From Stenotrophomonas panacihumi (GTDB lineage Bacteria; Pseudomonadota; Gammaproteobacteria; Xanthomonadales; Xanthomonadaceae), in assembly GCF_001431645.1 (NCBI RefSeq), contig NZ_LLXU01000076.1, forward strand, positions 1-64,000: DNA of 64,000 bases, written 5' to 3'. This document shows, piece after piece, positions 52,459 to 61,100 of this stretch. Within the stretch, counting starts at the first letter, position 1. Each line of letters opens with the position of its first letter. The notes under the pieces were generated by a model that worked only from the letters and a program-made list of their open reading frames with translations, did not search any database and was not told the origin of the DNA. The position numbers and the translations under genes were made by a program.

Positions 52459-54933
52459 TTGTCATCGAGTAAATCCCATTCCCGCGGCGCCGTGCTGGTG
52501 CTGCTGAGCGGCCTGGCTTTGGCCGCGCCGGCGTTCGCCGCCTACGACGCGCCGCCGGAGAACCTGCTCAAGGTGCTGAAGGCGCCGCCACCGCCGACGC
52601 CGAGCGTGGACCCGACCGGCCAGCGCATCCTGCTGACCACCAGCCAGACCTATCCGTCGATCGAGCGCGTCGCACGTCCCTACCTGAAACTGGCCGGCGT
52701 GCGATTGGAGCCTGCCAACCGCAGCCGCCACGACACCCGCGCCGGTTACGGCATTCCGGCCTGCGTGGCCGAGTTCGCGCTGGTGGATGTCGCCAGCGGC
52801 AAGCAGACGCCGGTCGCGCTGCCCGAAGGCGCTTGCCCCGGCGCCGCGCAGTGGTCGCCGGATGGCCGCCAGTTCGCGTTCCAGAACGTGACCGCCACGG
52901 CGGTCGAACTGTGGCTGGGTGATGCCGCCACCGGGCGCGTGCACAAGGTGCCGGGGCTGGCGCTCAACCCGATCTTCGACGCCGCGGTGCAGTGGCTGGA
53001 TGGCAGCAAGACCCTGCTGGTGAAGAAAGTGCCGGACAACCAGGGCGCGCCGCCGGCCAGTGATGCCGCCGGGATCGGCCCGAACATCCAGCAATCGCTG
53101 GGCGGGCAGGGCGAGAGCAGCACCTACGAGGCGCGCGATCTATTGACCAGCGCGCATGACGAAGCCTTGTTCGCCTGGTACGGCAGCTCGCAACTGGCGG
53201 TGGTCGATGCGGCCAGCGGCAGCGTGCGCAACGTCGGGCAGCCGGCGATCTACACCGACGTCAACGGTGCGCCGGATGGCGTGCATGTGCTGGTCGAGGC
53301 GATCAAGCCGCCGTACGCACACACCGTCACCTACCAGCGTTTTCCGCATGACGTGGCGGTGCTGGATGTCGCCGGCGGTACGTCGAAGCTGATCGCCAGC
53401 CTGCCGCTGGCCGACCGCGTGCCCGTGCACGGCGTGCCCGAAGGCCCGGTGAACTTCGATTGGCGCGCCACCGCGCCGGCCACGCTGGTGTGGTCCGAAG
53501 CATTGGACAAGGGTGATTGGAAGGTCGAGGTGCCACATCGCGACAAGGTGATGAGCTGGAAGGCGCCGTTCAGTGGCAAGCCCAGCGAGATCGGCCGCAC
53601 CCGCCAGCGTTTCGTCGGCTACGCGTGGTCGCCGCAGCCGTCGATGGCGTTCCAGTACGAGATGGACGAGAACCGCCACTGGCAGACCGTGCGCATCGTC
53701 GACGTCGACAAGCGTGGCGACGAGGGCAGGGTGTTGTGGGACATGTCCAGCGACGAGCTGTACAAGGACCCGGGCAACTTCGTCTACCGGCGCCTGCCCA
53801 ACGGCGCATCGGTCGTGCGCATGGACGGCGATGCGGTATTCCTGCGCGGGCAGGGCGCCTCGCCGAAGGGTGACCGTCCGTTCCTGGACAAGCTGGAGCT
53901 CTCGTCGCTCAAGAGCGAGCGCCTGTTCCGCAGCGGGGAAGACGATTACGACCAGTTCCTGGCGTTCTCCAGCACGCCCGGGGCGTTCCTGACCTGGCGG
54001 CAATCGTTGCTGGATCCGCCCAATGCGTTCGTGCGCACGCTGGGCGAGCGCAAGGCCGACGCCGCCGAGGGCGAGCCGCGTTACGCCTTCACTGGTACCC
54101 AGCTGACGCAGGTGGCGGATCCGACGCCGGAAGTGCGGCAGATCAAGAAGCGCCTAGTGACCTACAAGCGCGCCGACGGGCTGGACCTGTCGTTCACGCT
54201 GTACACGCCGCCGGGCTGGAAGGAAGGCGAGCGCCTGCCGGCGATCCTGTATGCCTACCCGGCCGATTTCGCCAGCAGCGAACAGGCCGGGCAGGTCAGT
54301 GGCAGCCAATACACGTTCACCCGGCTGCCGTATTACCGTCTGATGCTGCTGGCGGGCTACGCGATCATCGACAACGCCAGCTTCCCGATCGTCGGCGACC
54401 CCAAGACCGCCTACGACACCTATCTGGAGCAGCTGGAAGCGGACGCCAAGGCGGCGGTGGACAAGGCCGTCGAGCTGGGCGTGGTCGACCGCAACCGCAT
54501 CGGCGTTACCGGCCACAGCCACGGTGCGCTGATGACCGCGAACCTGGTCGCGCATACCGACCTGTTCAAGGCGGGTGTCGCCACCAGTGGCTCGTACAAC
54601 AAGACGCTGACGCCGTTCGGCTTCCAGAACGAACGCCGCTCGGTGTGGGAAGCGCCGGAGGTGTACCGCAAGGCGTCGCCGTTCTTCTTCGCCGACAAGA
54701 TCAAGCTGCCGCTGCTGCTGGTGCATGGCGATGACGACGCCAATCCGGGGACCGAGCCGGTGCAGTCGGTCAAGTTGTTCCAGGCGATCCGTGGCAACGG
54801 CGGTACCACCCGGTTGGTGATGCTGCCGCACGAACCGCATTGGTACACGGCGCTGGAATCGAATGAGCAGGTCGTGTACGAGATGCTCAACTGGTTCGAT
54901 ACTTATGTGAAGAATGCGCCGGCGCAGAAGTAG
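52459..54933 (+). CDS. S9-family prolyl-oligopeptidase-like serine peptidase, exported
   Basis: The 824-residue protein has a signal peptide (GAVLVLLSGLALAAPAFAA), a beta-propeller domain, and a C-terminal alpha/beta-hydrolase peptidase domain. The nucleophile is S687 in TGHSHGA, with an Asp in VHGDDDANPG and a His in LPHEPHW. It resembles the glutamyl-endopeptidase-like branch (S9D) of the family. TTG at 52459 is taken as the start because AAGGAG lies at 52445-52450 with 8-bp spacing and the signal peptide follows; longer readings add residues unlike a leader. A T-rich hairpin terminates it. Confidence 0.88.
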   Translation: MSSSKSHSRGAVLVLLSGLALAAPAFAAYDAPPENLLKVLKAPPPPTPSVDPTGQRILLTTSQTYPSIERVARPYLKLAGVRLEPANRSRHDTRAGYGIPACVAEFALVDVASGKQTPVALPEGACPGAAQWSPDGRQFAFQNVTATAVELWLGDAATGRVHKVPGLALNPIFDAAVQWLDGSKTLLVKKVPDNQGAPPASDAAGIGPNIQQSLGGQGESSTYEARDLLTSAHDEALFAWYGSSQLAVVDAASGSVRNVGQPAIYTDVNGAPDGVHVLVEAIKPPYAHTVTYQRFPHDVAVLDVAGGTSKLIASLPLADRVPVHGVPEGPVNFDWRATAPATLVWSEALDKGDWKVEVPHRDKVMSWKAPFSGKPSEIGRTRQRFVGYAWSPQPSMAFQYEMDENRHWQTVRIVDVDKRGDEGRVLWDMSSDELYKDPGNFVYRRLPNGASVVRMDGDAVFLRGQGASPKGDRPFLDKLELSSLKSERLFRSGEDDYDQFLAFSSTPGAFLTWRQSLLDPPNAFVRTLGERKADAAEGEPRYAFTGTQLTQVADPTPEVRQIKKRLVTYKRADGLDLSFTLYTPPGWKEGERLPAILYAYPADFASSEQAGQVSGSQYTFTRLPYYRLMLLAGYAIIDNASFPIVGDPKTAYDTYLEQLEADAKAAVDKAVELGVVDRNRIGVTGHSHGALMTANLVAHTDLFKAGVATSGSYNKTLTPFGFQNERRSVWEAPEVYRKASPFFFADKIKLPLLLVHGDDDANPGTEPVQSVKLFQAIRGNGGTTRLVMLPHEPHWYTALESNEQVVYEMLNWFDTYVKNAPAQK

Positions 54934-54954
54934 GCGATCAGGTGGTGCAGGTTT

Positions 54955-54992
54955 CAACAGGGCGTGGCCGTGAGGTCACGCCCTTGTTGTTT
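54955..54992 (+). terminator. Terminator of the S9 peptidase gene
   Basis: The arms caacagggcgtg and cacgcccttgttg pair with one bulged base, followed by a T-rich tail (ttgttgttt overlapping the stem end). It lies 21 bp after the stop codon. Confidence 0.65.
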
Positions 54993-55024
54993 GCCTGGAA
55001 GCGCTGCCTGATGACGTCTTCCGG

Positions 55025-55052
55025 GTTAAACATAATATACATTATGCGAAAT
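55025..55052 (-). other. dif: Putative dif site (XerC/XerD recombination site)
   Basis: On the minus strand the 28 bp read as an 11-bp arm ATTTCGCATAA, a 6-bp centre TGTATA and an 11-bp arm TTATGTTTAAC. The core from CGCATAA through TTATGTT is identical to the Escherichia coli dif site as I know it, and the XerD arm differs at two of 11 positions. This site resolves chromosome dimers and marks the replication terminus; filamentous phages also integrate at it. The surrounding non-coding DNA and adjacent mobile element fit such a place. Confidence 0.82.
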
Positions 55053-55235
55053 TGCATGTCGGGCTGGTGCGGCCCGTTGTAGGTGATCGTAATTAGTGTC
55101 CCCTGACCACAATTAGTGCTTGTCGTTGTTGTACGCGGTGAAGTCTGCCCAGTACACGCGCTAACCATGCTCATTTGACGCGGACAATTATGCCCACCGC
55201 CATAGGTCTGCGTTCAATTGTCCCCACCGTCAACG

Positions 55236-55261
55236 TGGACCGGCCAGAGTTCCGTAGACAC
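55236..55261 (+). repeat. IS left terminal inverted repeat
   Basis: This repeat begins TGGACCGGCC and ends GTAGACAC. It matches the complement of 56449-56474 with five mismatches. Confidence 0.8.
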
Positions 55262-56134
55262 TCAGTTGCCGCTTTGCGCGTAGCGCCATTCGAACTCTAC
55301 CGGTGACACCCCGCCAGCGGAACCGTGCCGGCGGATCGGGTTGTAGAACATCTCGATGTAATCGAACACGTCCGAGGCCGCGGTGGCCCGGTTCGGGTAG
55401 ATCCGCCGCTTGATCCGCTCCTTCTTCAAGACGCTGAAGAAGCTCTCGGCCACGGCGTTGTCGTGGCAGTTCCCACGGCGGATCATGCTCGGCACCATCC
55501 GGTGCGCCTTCAGGAACGACTGCCAGTCGCTGCTGGTGAACTGGCAGCCTTGGTCGGAGTGGACCAGCACGCCCGGCCCCGGTTTGCGCCGCCACGCCGC
55601 GGCGACCAGCGCCTGCAGCACCAGATCGCTAGTCATCGTCGGCGCCGTGGCCCAGCCGACGATCTGCCGCGAGTACAGGTCCATCACCGCTGCCAGGAAC
55701 AGCCAGCCTTCGTAGGTGCGGATGTAGGTGATGTCGGTGACCCAGACCCTGTTCGGCGCCTTCGGGGCGAACTCCCGGTTGAGTACGTTGGCCACCACCC
55801 CCACGGGACCGCCGCGATGGCGCGGCTTGCGGCCGTAGCCGACCTGGGCACGCAGGCCTTCGGCCTGCATCAGGCGTCGCACCCGGTGCCGGCTACAGGT
55901 CTCGCCGGCTTCCCGCAGGTCCAGGGTGATCTTGCGGTAGCCGTAGACCCCGCCGCTGGCCAGCCAGTGGTGCTTGATCAGGCCCAGCAGGCGCTGGTCT
56001 TCGCGCTCACGGACGCTGGTACCGTGGCGCACCCAGGCGTAGTACCCGCTGCGCTGCACGCCCAGCACCCGGCACATCGCCACCAGCCGGAACTCGCGGG
56101 CATGCGCACGCATGAACGCGTACTTCGCCTTCAC
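55262..56134 (-). CDS. IS3-family transposase OrfB (DDE integrase domain)
   Basis: The 290-residue frame holds an HTH_21-like part (GVQRSGYYAWVRH) and the rve integrase core. The catalytic triad is D in WVTDITYIRTYEG, D in VHSDQGCQFTS and E in NAVAESFFSVLKKE. All residues are intact, so the element could be active. A GTG at 56134 overlaps the OrfA stop, but the functional product is most likely the OrfAB fusion made by -1 frameshifting at the A7 tract. Confidence 0.93.
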   Translation of the reverse strand: MKAKYAFMRAHAREFRLVAMCRVLGVQRSGYYAWVRHGTSVREREDQRLLGLIKHHWLASGGVYGYRKITLDLREAGETCSRHRVRRLMQAEGLRAQVGYGRKPRHRGGPVGVVANVLNREFAPKAPNRVWVTDITYIRTYEGWLFLAAVMDLYSRQIVGWATAPTMTSDLVLQALVAAAWRRKPGPGVLVHSDQGCQFTSSDWQSFLKAHRMVPSMIRRGNCHDNAVAESFFSVLKKERIKRRIYPNRATAASDVFDYIEMFYNPIRRHGSAGGVSPVEFEWRYAQSGN

Positions 56135-56430
56135 TCCTTGGCAAAGTACGCGGCGGCTTTTTTTAGGATGTCGCGCTCCTCGGTCACCCGCTTGAGCTCG
56201 GCCTTGAGCCGACGCACTTCGGCCGAGTCGCTCGCCACCGCCGGGCTGGCTGCGGGAGCCGCCTTCTTTGCCGCCTGCACCCAGCCATACAGGGTGTGCT
56301 TGGGGATCCCGATCCGCGCGGCCACGTCCACCACCGTGAAGCCACGCTCGAGCACCTGCTTCACTGCCTCGCTGCGGAACTCAGCCGTGTACTGCCTGTT
56401 GTTGCTCATGGACACCTCGGTCATTGCCAT
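56131..56430 (-). CDS. IS3-family transposase OrfA
   Basis: The 99-residue protein has an HTH_8-type DNA-binding motif (FTVVDVAARIGIPKHTLYGW) and a C-terminal leucine-zipper-like helix (LKAELKRVTEERDILKKAAA). Near its end (56157-56163 on the plus strand is a run of seven T) the mRNA has A-AAA-AAG, the classical IS3 slip site; a -1 shift joins OrfA to OrfB. A later ATG (MSNNRQYTAEF) could be the true start. Confidence 0.92.
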   Translation of the reverse strand: MAMTEVSMSNNRQYTAEFRSEAVKQVLERGFTVVDVAARIGIPKHTLYGWVQAAKKAAPAASPAVASDSAEVRRLKAELKRVTEERDILKKAAAYFAKE

Positions 56431-56448
56431 GAAGTATGGCTCCTAGGT

Positions 56449-56474
56449 GTCTACAAAAGCCTGGTCGGTCCATG
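56449..56474 (-). repeat. IS right terminal inverted repeat
   Basis: Its complement begins TGGACCGACC and ends GTAGACAC, pairing with the left end at 55236-55261. It lies 18 bp outside the OrfA start. Confidence 0.8.
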
Positions 56475-56854
56475 CAGCCAATTTCGCCAACCGCATAGAC
56501 GAGGATAAGCGCGCCAGCAACATCACCAGGACCTGGAACAGGACTATCCAATTGCGAGGCGATTCCGGCTTGCGCACCACGCTCTGCCGCGACCTCACCG
56601 AATCTCTATGGGACCGAGTCTGGACGGATCGCGAGGCGTGGCGTGGCGTGGCGTGGCGTGGCGGGATATCTATAACGAGGAATGACCGAATAGTGAAGGG
56701 ATGAAAACCCCCGCGAAATTCGCTCGAGAGCGCAGGTCCCAAGCGAATCCACGCGCGCCAACAGAGGCCAGAATTCTCGACTGATGATCTACTCCCGGAC
56801 ACGTCTGCTGTCGCCTCGAGTCATGGATAGCGCCCGCGAGTGCTCGGATGTTCA
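56475..56854. other. Lower-GC stretch without a credible gene
   Basis: These 380 bp between the IS and the immunity-like gene are poorer in GC than the rest of the window. The short open frames do not resemble proteins. The only structure seen is a 5-bp tandem repeat (56637-56661). It may be the decayed remainder of an earlier Rhs tip or immunity gene, as often accumulates behind Rhs loci. Confidence 0.55.
56637..56661. repeat. CGTGG tandem repeat, five copies
   Basis: CGTGG is repeated exactly five times and followed by CGGG. Copy number of such 5-bp repeats can vary by slippage. No gene is affected as far as I can see. Confidence 0.85.
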
Positions 56855-57235
56855 CTAAGGTACGTGCGCTGATAGAACTTCAAATTCTAAATTTTCATCT
56901 AGTTCCCATATTCGAATTGCCAACACCAAATCGCTCAGTCCCTCCTCCTCAGTGTAGAGATCGATGAAGACATCCCAATAAAGACCCATCCACAAGCAAA
57001 CCGACGTCTCCCACGCCTCGACCGGCAGCTTTGTCAGTCGCCGACCATACTGCTCAATACCCTTTCTCAACCTCTGCGCGTCATCAAGAGGCTGACTTCG
57101 CACGCATTCGATACCGACGAGCTGAAAATTCCCGCAGACCAGAGAATCAACGATCTTTTCAATGGTAGACCTCCAAGCAGGCGGAACTGGTTGCTGCAGG
57201 CTTTCATCCTTAATCAATCCAGTAGATTCATTCAT
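56855..57235 (-). CDS. Putative immunity protein for the Rhs-HNH toxin
   Basis: The 126-residue acidic, cytoplasmic protein resembles small proteins of the DUF7668 kind (WDVFIDLYTEEEGLSDLVLAIRI), a group I associate with polymorphic-toxin immunity genes; this recognition is moderate. It starts 3 bp after the stop of the HNH toxin gene and has low GC like other tip/immunity genes. By position it should neutralise that nuclease in the producing cell. No membrane segment or signal peptide is visible. Confidence 0.7.
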   Translation of the reverse strand: MNESTGLIKDESLQQPVPPAWRSTIEKIVDSLVCGNFQLVGIECVRSQPLDDAQRLRKGIEQYGRRLTKLPVEAWETSVCLWMGLYWDVFIDLYTEEEGLSDLVLAIRIWELDENLEFEVLSAHVP

Positions 57236-57238
57236 TCG

Positions 57239-58165
57239 TTAGCCCCCAGAATGCAACTCTTTGTGACACTCAATGCAAACTTCCGCGTGATTTTCTGGCA
57301 CAGATGGCCCGCCATCCGCATGGCGATCAATGTGATGCCCAGCAGAGTTACTCGCATCAATCTGCGTGCCACATCCGTTCGCGCACTGCCCCCCTTGCTC
57401 AGCTCGCTTGGCCTCTCGCTCAGAAGAAGAGAAATAGCGCTTCGGATCACGCTCAGACTTTGCAACCGAGCCTGGACCGGTAGGAGGCTTTGGGAGTTTG
57501 CCTTCGGCCTTTGCCGCTGCATTCGCGGTCTCGGTAGCGTGAGCTGCCCCCTCGGCGACATGGACAGCAGCCTCCGCACCATGCTCGGCAGCACGAACAG
57601 CAAGACCAGCACCCGTAACGCCAGGAATTACAGTCGCAAGGGCGTCCGCACCGAGCGCTGCCATATTAGTGGGAGTGGCACCCTCGGTCGCAATTGAGTA
57701 TACGTCATAGGCTAGGAAGCCGATATCAACAACTGTGTCAATTATTCGACCATCCGGATCCTTAAATTTGTAGGGGTTGTTTGCGCCATAGCCGAAGCGA
57801 TTCAAGTTCCAACCATTGGTCGCATCTACCGTCACTGGATCGTTAGATAGAAAGCGACCCACCATCGGATCGTAATAGCGCTGCTGCATGTAGGTCAGCC
57901 CAGTTGCCGAGTCCTCTACATGTCCAGCAAACCCTGGGCCATCTGTCGGCCCATGGGAAATCGGCGCGCCATATGGCTCGTACGCCTGTCGCTCGACTAC
58001 AACGCCCGATGCATTGGTCGCCACCGTTGGTGATCCCAGTGCGTCGGTGTGGATGTACTCCACGGTAGTCATTTGGGCCGACGCACCCGTGGCAAAGCCG
58101 AACCACACCAGACCCGCCCACATGACGTTAGTGATGGTGTTCCTTCCACGCGCCCATCGACTCAT
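57239..58165 (-). CDS. Rhs core plus HNH nuclease toxin, separate exported polypeptide
   Basis: The 308-residue protein has its own signal-like N-terminus (TNVMWAGLVWFGFATGASAQ). The Rhs-associated core follows (YIHTDALGSPTVATNASGVV, GLTYMQQRYYDPMVGRFLSN, NRFGYGANNPYKFKDPDGR), then a variable linker and a C-terminal HNH endonuclease domain (GGQCANGCGTQID, AGHHIDRHADGGPS, CIECHKELH). Normally such a core is the end of a giant Rhs protein. Here it is a separate gene whose ATG overlaps the stop of the Rhs shell gene by 4 bp. The nuclease would cut DNA of target cells. Confidence 0.85.
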   Translation of the reverse strand: MSRWARGRNTITNVMWAGLVWFGFATGASAQMTTVEYIHTDALGSPTVATNASGVVVERQAYEPYGAPISHGPTDGPGFAGHVEDSATGLTYMQQRYYDPMVGRFLSNDPVTVDATNGWNLNRFGYGANNPYKFKDPDGRIIDTVVDIGFLAYDVYSIATEGATPTNMAALGADALATVIPGVTGAGLAVRAAEHGAEAAVHVAEGAAHATETANAAAKAEGKLPKPPTGPGSVAKSERDPKRYFSSSEREAKRAEQGGQCANGCGTQIDASNSAGHHIDRHADGGPSVPENHAEVCIECHKELHSGG

Positions 58166-61100
58166 TCGCCTTCTCCTAGTCCGAAACCTTGCATGCTATT
58201 CGCCTGAGCCGCTGCCGCGGCACCTAGATCACCCAGGTCTTGGAAACCCTGCGTGTAGGGCGGCGAGGAGTAAGCAGAGCACCCACTCGCATTGCACGCC
58301 CTAACCACGTGCGAGGGCGCACAGTAGTTAGCATTCGCCGCACTAATCGAAATCAGCGGCCCGCTGTACTGAACCAACCCGTTTGAGGCCACAGCCAAGT
58401 CATAACTCGTCGCGCTTGCGCTCGCCGTCCACTGCACTTCGCATCGGATCTTGGTGTTCTTGCCCTCCTTCCATTGATACTTCACCGAGCTGGTAATCGT
58501 CGGTGTCGGCGGTGGTGGCGTGACGCTGATGGTTCCGGTGTTCGAGTAGCCGCTACAGCCCGCCGCGTTGCAAGCCTGCACGCGATACGCATAACTACCC
58601 TGCCCCACGCCACTGAAGCCGCGCCCGGTCGATCCATCATCCTGGATCAATCCCCAGCCACCACCGTTCGCGCTCTGCTCCAGGCGATAGTTCACCGCCA
58701 TGGCCACCGCGTTCCAGGTGACGCTGTAGCTACCCGTCGTGCTGCTGGACGGCACGCTGAGTGACGGTGCCGCGGGCGGTTGAATGACACCGACGGTCCC
58801 TGTACTGGAGTACGGCCCACAGCCCGCTCCGTTGCAGGCCTGTACCCGATAACTGTAATTGCCCGTCGCTTTGCCCGAGAAGGGCTGGCTGGTACCAGCA
58901 ATCTCGGTCACGAAAGTCCATGCTCCGTTGTTGGCGCTCTCTTCCAGTCGATAGGTGTCCGCGCCGCTGACCGTCGACCAGCTGACCGAGTAACTTCCCC
59001 CCAGGCTCTGGCCCGGCACCGAGATCGACGGAGCAGACCCTGGCGGGTAGTACGCCTGGGTGCTGGCCGTGGTAGACACAGGTCCGCAGCCAGCCGGGTT
59101 GCACCCACTCACGCGGTAGGCGTACGTGCCGGCGGCACGACCGCTATAAGCGGCCGACATCGAAGCCGTGTTCTGCACCGTTGTCCAAGCGCCGCTGTTG
59201 ACGCTTTCCTCGAGCTTGTAGGTGGAAGCGCCGGCAATGGTTCCCCAGCTCACGGTGTAGTTGCCGTTCGGCGCCTTCGCCGCCACTGTGACGCTGGTAG
59301 TGGCCGACGGCGGCAGCTGCACAACCGTGCTACCCGGTGCGCTCCATGTACTACAGGCCCCGTTCTGGCAGGCACGCACCTGATAGGTGTATGTCGCCCC
59401 CGTCTTGCCGGTTGCGGCCCACGACTGGGCCGCGCCGGTATAGACCCCCGCCCAGGCACCGCTGTTGACCTTCTCCTGCAGTTCGTAACTTGTCGCTGAC
59501 AGCACGGCATTCCAGCTAATGGTGTAGCTGCCGTTGTTGCTGTAGGCCGGCGCCGTCAGCGTCGGTGCCACGGGCGCCACGACCGTGGTGAGCTTGGCCA
59601 CCAGGCTGCCATTGAGCTGGATGTACTCGAAGTTCTTGCCCTGGCGCTCGTTCTGCTGGCGGCGTAGCGCCCCGTCCTGGCCATACATCGAATAGATCTT
59701 GCCGCCACTCACTAGGTCGGTGGACACCACGCGACGGCCCTGGGCGTCATACCGATAGGACTCCTTGCCGGTGGCCGTGCGCAGGCGATTGCCGACGTCG
59801 AAGGCGAAGCCCTGCCCGTTCTTGTTGCTCAGGTTGCCCTGCACGTCGTAGCTCAGGCCGATCGTCGTGGCACCGGCGTCGTTGCGAATGTTGCTCAGGC
59901 GATTGGTGGCGTCGTAGACGTAGTTGTACTGCTTGACGCCCGTCAGCTTGGCGCTGCGCAGGTTGTCCAACACGTCATAGGTGTACTTCATCACCCCGTC
60001 GCCGCCGAACGAGGTCGAGGTCGCCTGCGTGAGGCGGTCCAGGCCGTCGTACTGCATCGTCCTGTCACGCCCATGATCCAAAGCGTCGATGATTTTGGCT
60101 ACATTCCCGACTTCATCGTAGAAGTAACTATTGTTGAGTGCGCCACCATCCGTGACCTCGGCCGGAAGCTGGCGAGCGTTCTGCGTCATCTTGTGCACGA
60201 TGCCGTTGCCGTAGGTGAACTGCTTCATGCCGCCATTGGGGTAGTAGCTGACACCCGTGGCGTACGTTCCGGCTTGCGTCGGTTGGCCCAGGGCATTGGG
60301 CGCATAGCCCACGGCCAACCCGCTGGGATAGGTCAGGCTCGCCAACGCCCCGTTGGCGTCGTAGCCGTATCCCATGCTCCAGTTGAACGTCCCCACCTGG
60401 CCAGTCGTCTCCGCGGTCAACAGGCGGCGCTTGTTATAGGTGTAGGTGTTGACCGTCTGCGTGGTGCCGGCGTCGTTGTTGGTGACGATCTGCGATGGCT
60501 TGCCGTCGTTGTAGTACGTCCAGCTCTGGTTGCCGTTGCCGTCCGGGAAGCTCAGGGTCTTCAGCCGGTTGCGGGCATCGTAGGTGCGATCCACGCGGCG
60601 GCCGGAGTCATAAGCCGACTGCGCGTCGCAACTGGCCGTACCGGTCAAGGTGAGGCCGGCGGCGCTCCAGATCACGTTGCCGGCAGCGTCATAGCCCGTG
60701 GCCGTCGCGCCCGTCTCCGGCTCGACCGTCTTGCACAGCTGCTGATAGCCGTCGTAGACGTAGCTGCGCGTCACCTTCGTCGTGCTGTCAGCATTGCGAC
60801 GCACGATGGACGTCGGCTTGCCGAACAAGTCGCGCGGGATATCGGTATAGGCGCCTTCCGGATGCTGGATCCACACCGGGGTTTTGTAGTCCGGCTGGTC
60901 GAATACCTGGTAGCCGGTCACGGTGACCTGTCCGCGCGGGTTGGTCACGCGGGTCTGGTTGCTGCCCGGATACTGGGTGGTAGTGGTCAGCAGACCCAGC
61001 TCGCTGTCCTGCGAAACGGACGTGGTGCGCCCCAACGCGTCGTACTCGGTCCAGTTGCCGGTGGTCAGGGCATCACTGGTGCCAGGATAGGAGGCGAAGA

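Larger units (their letters stand above)
54934..55235. other. Intergenic stretch with terminator, dif-like site and short repeats
   Basis: No gene is present in these 302 bp. They hold the S9 peptidase terminator (54955-54992), the dif-like site (55025-55052), and short repeats: aattagtg at 55091-55098 and 55111-55118, and two related copies of caatt(a/g)t(g/c)cccaccg near 55185 and 55215. The last resemble multi-repeat ends of insertion sequences and may be relics. Confidence 0.6.
55236..56474 (-). mobile_element. IS3-family insertion sequence, 1239 bp, complete
   Basis: The element carries two overlapping minus-strand frames, OrfA and OrfB, with a slippery A-AAA-AAG site. It is bounded by imperfect terminal inverted repeats: the left end reads TGGACCGGCCAGAGTTCCGT then AGACAC (55236-55261), and the right end (complement) TGGACCGACCAGGCTTTTGT then AGACAC (56449-56474). 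Twenty-one of 26 positions match. I see no target duplication directly outside the ends (acg against tgc), which suggests an old insertion or rearrangement. Confidence 0.9.

Noticed and set aside
56447-56704. Small plus-strand frame beside the IS right end
   Set aside because: It starts inside the IS terminal repeat, crosses the CGTGG repeat and resembles no protein.
57843-58121. Alternative frames across the Rhs shell/core junction as evidence for a frameshift joining both genes
   Set aside because: The shell gene ends with an FN3 array and a stop that overlaps the next ATG, and the next gene begins with a signal peptide. No single slip would restore a normal Rhs chain, so a deliberate two-gene design is more likely than a sequencing error.
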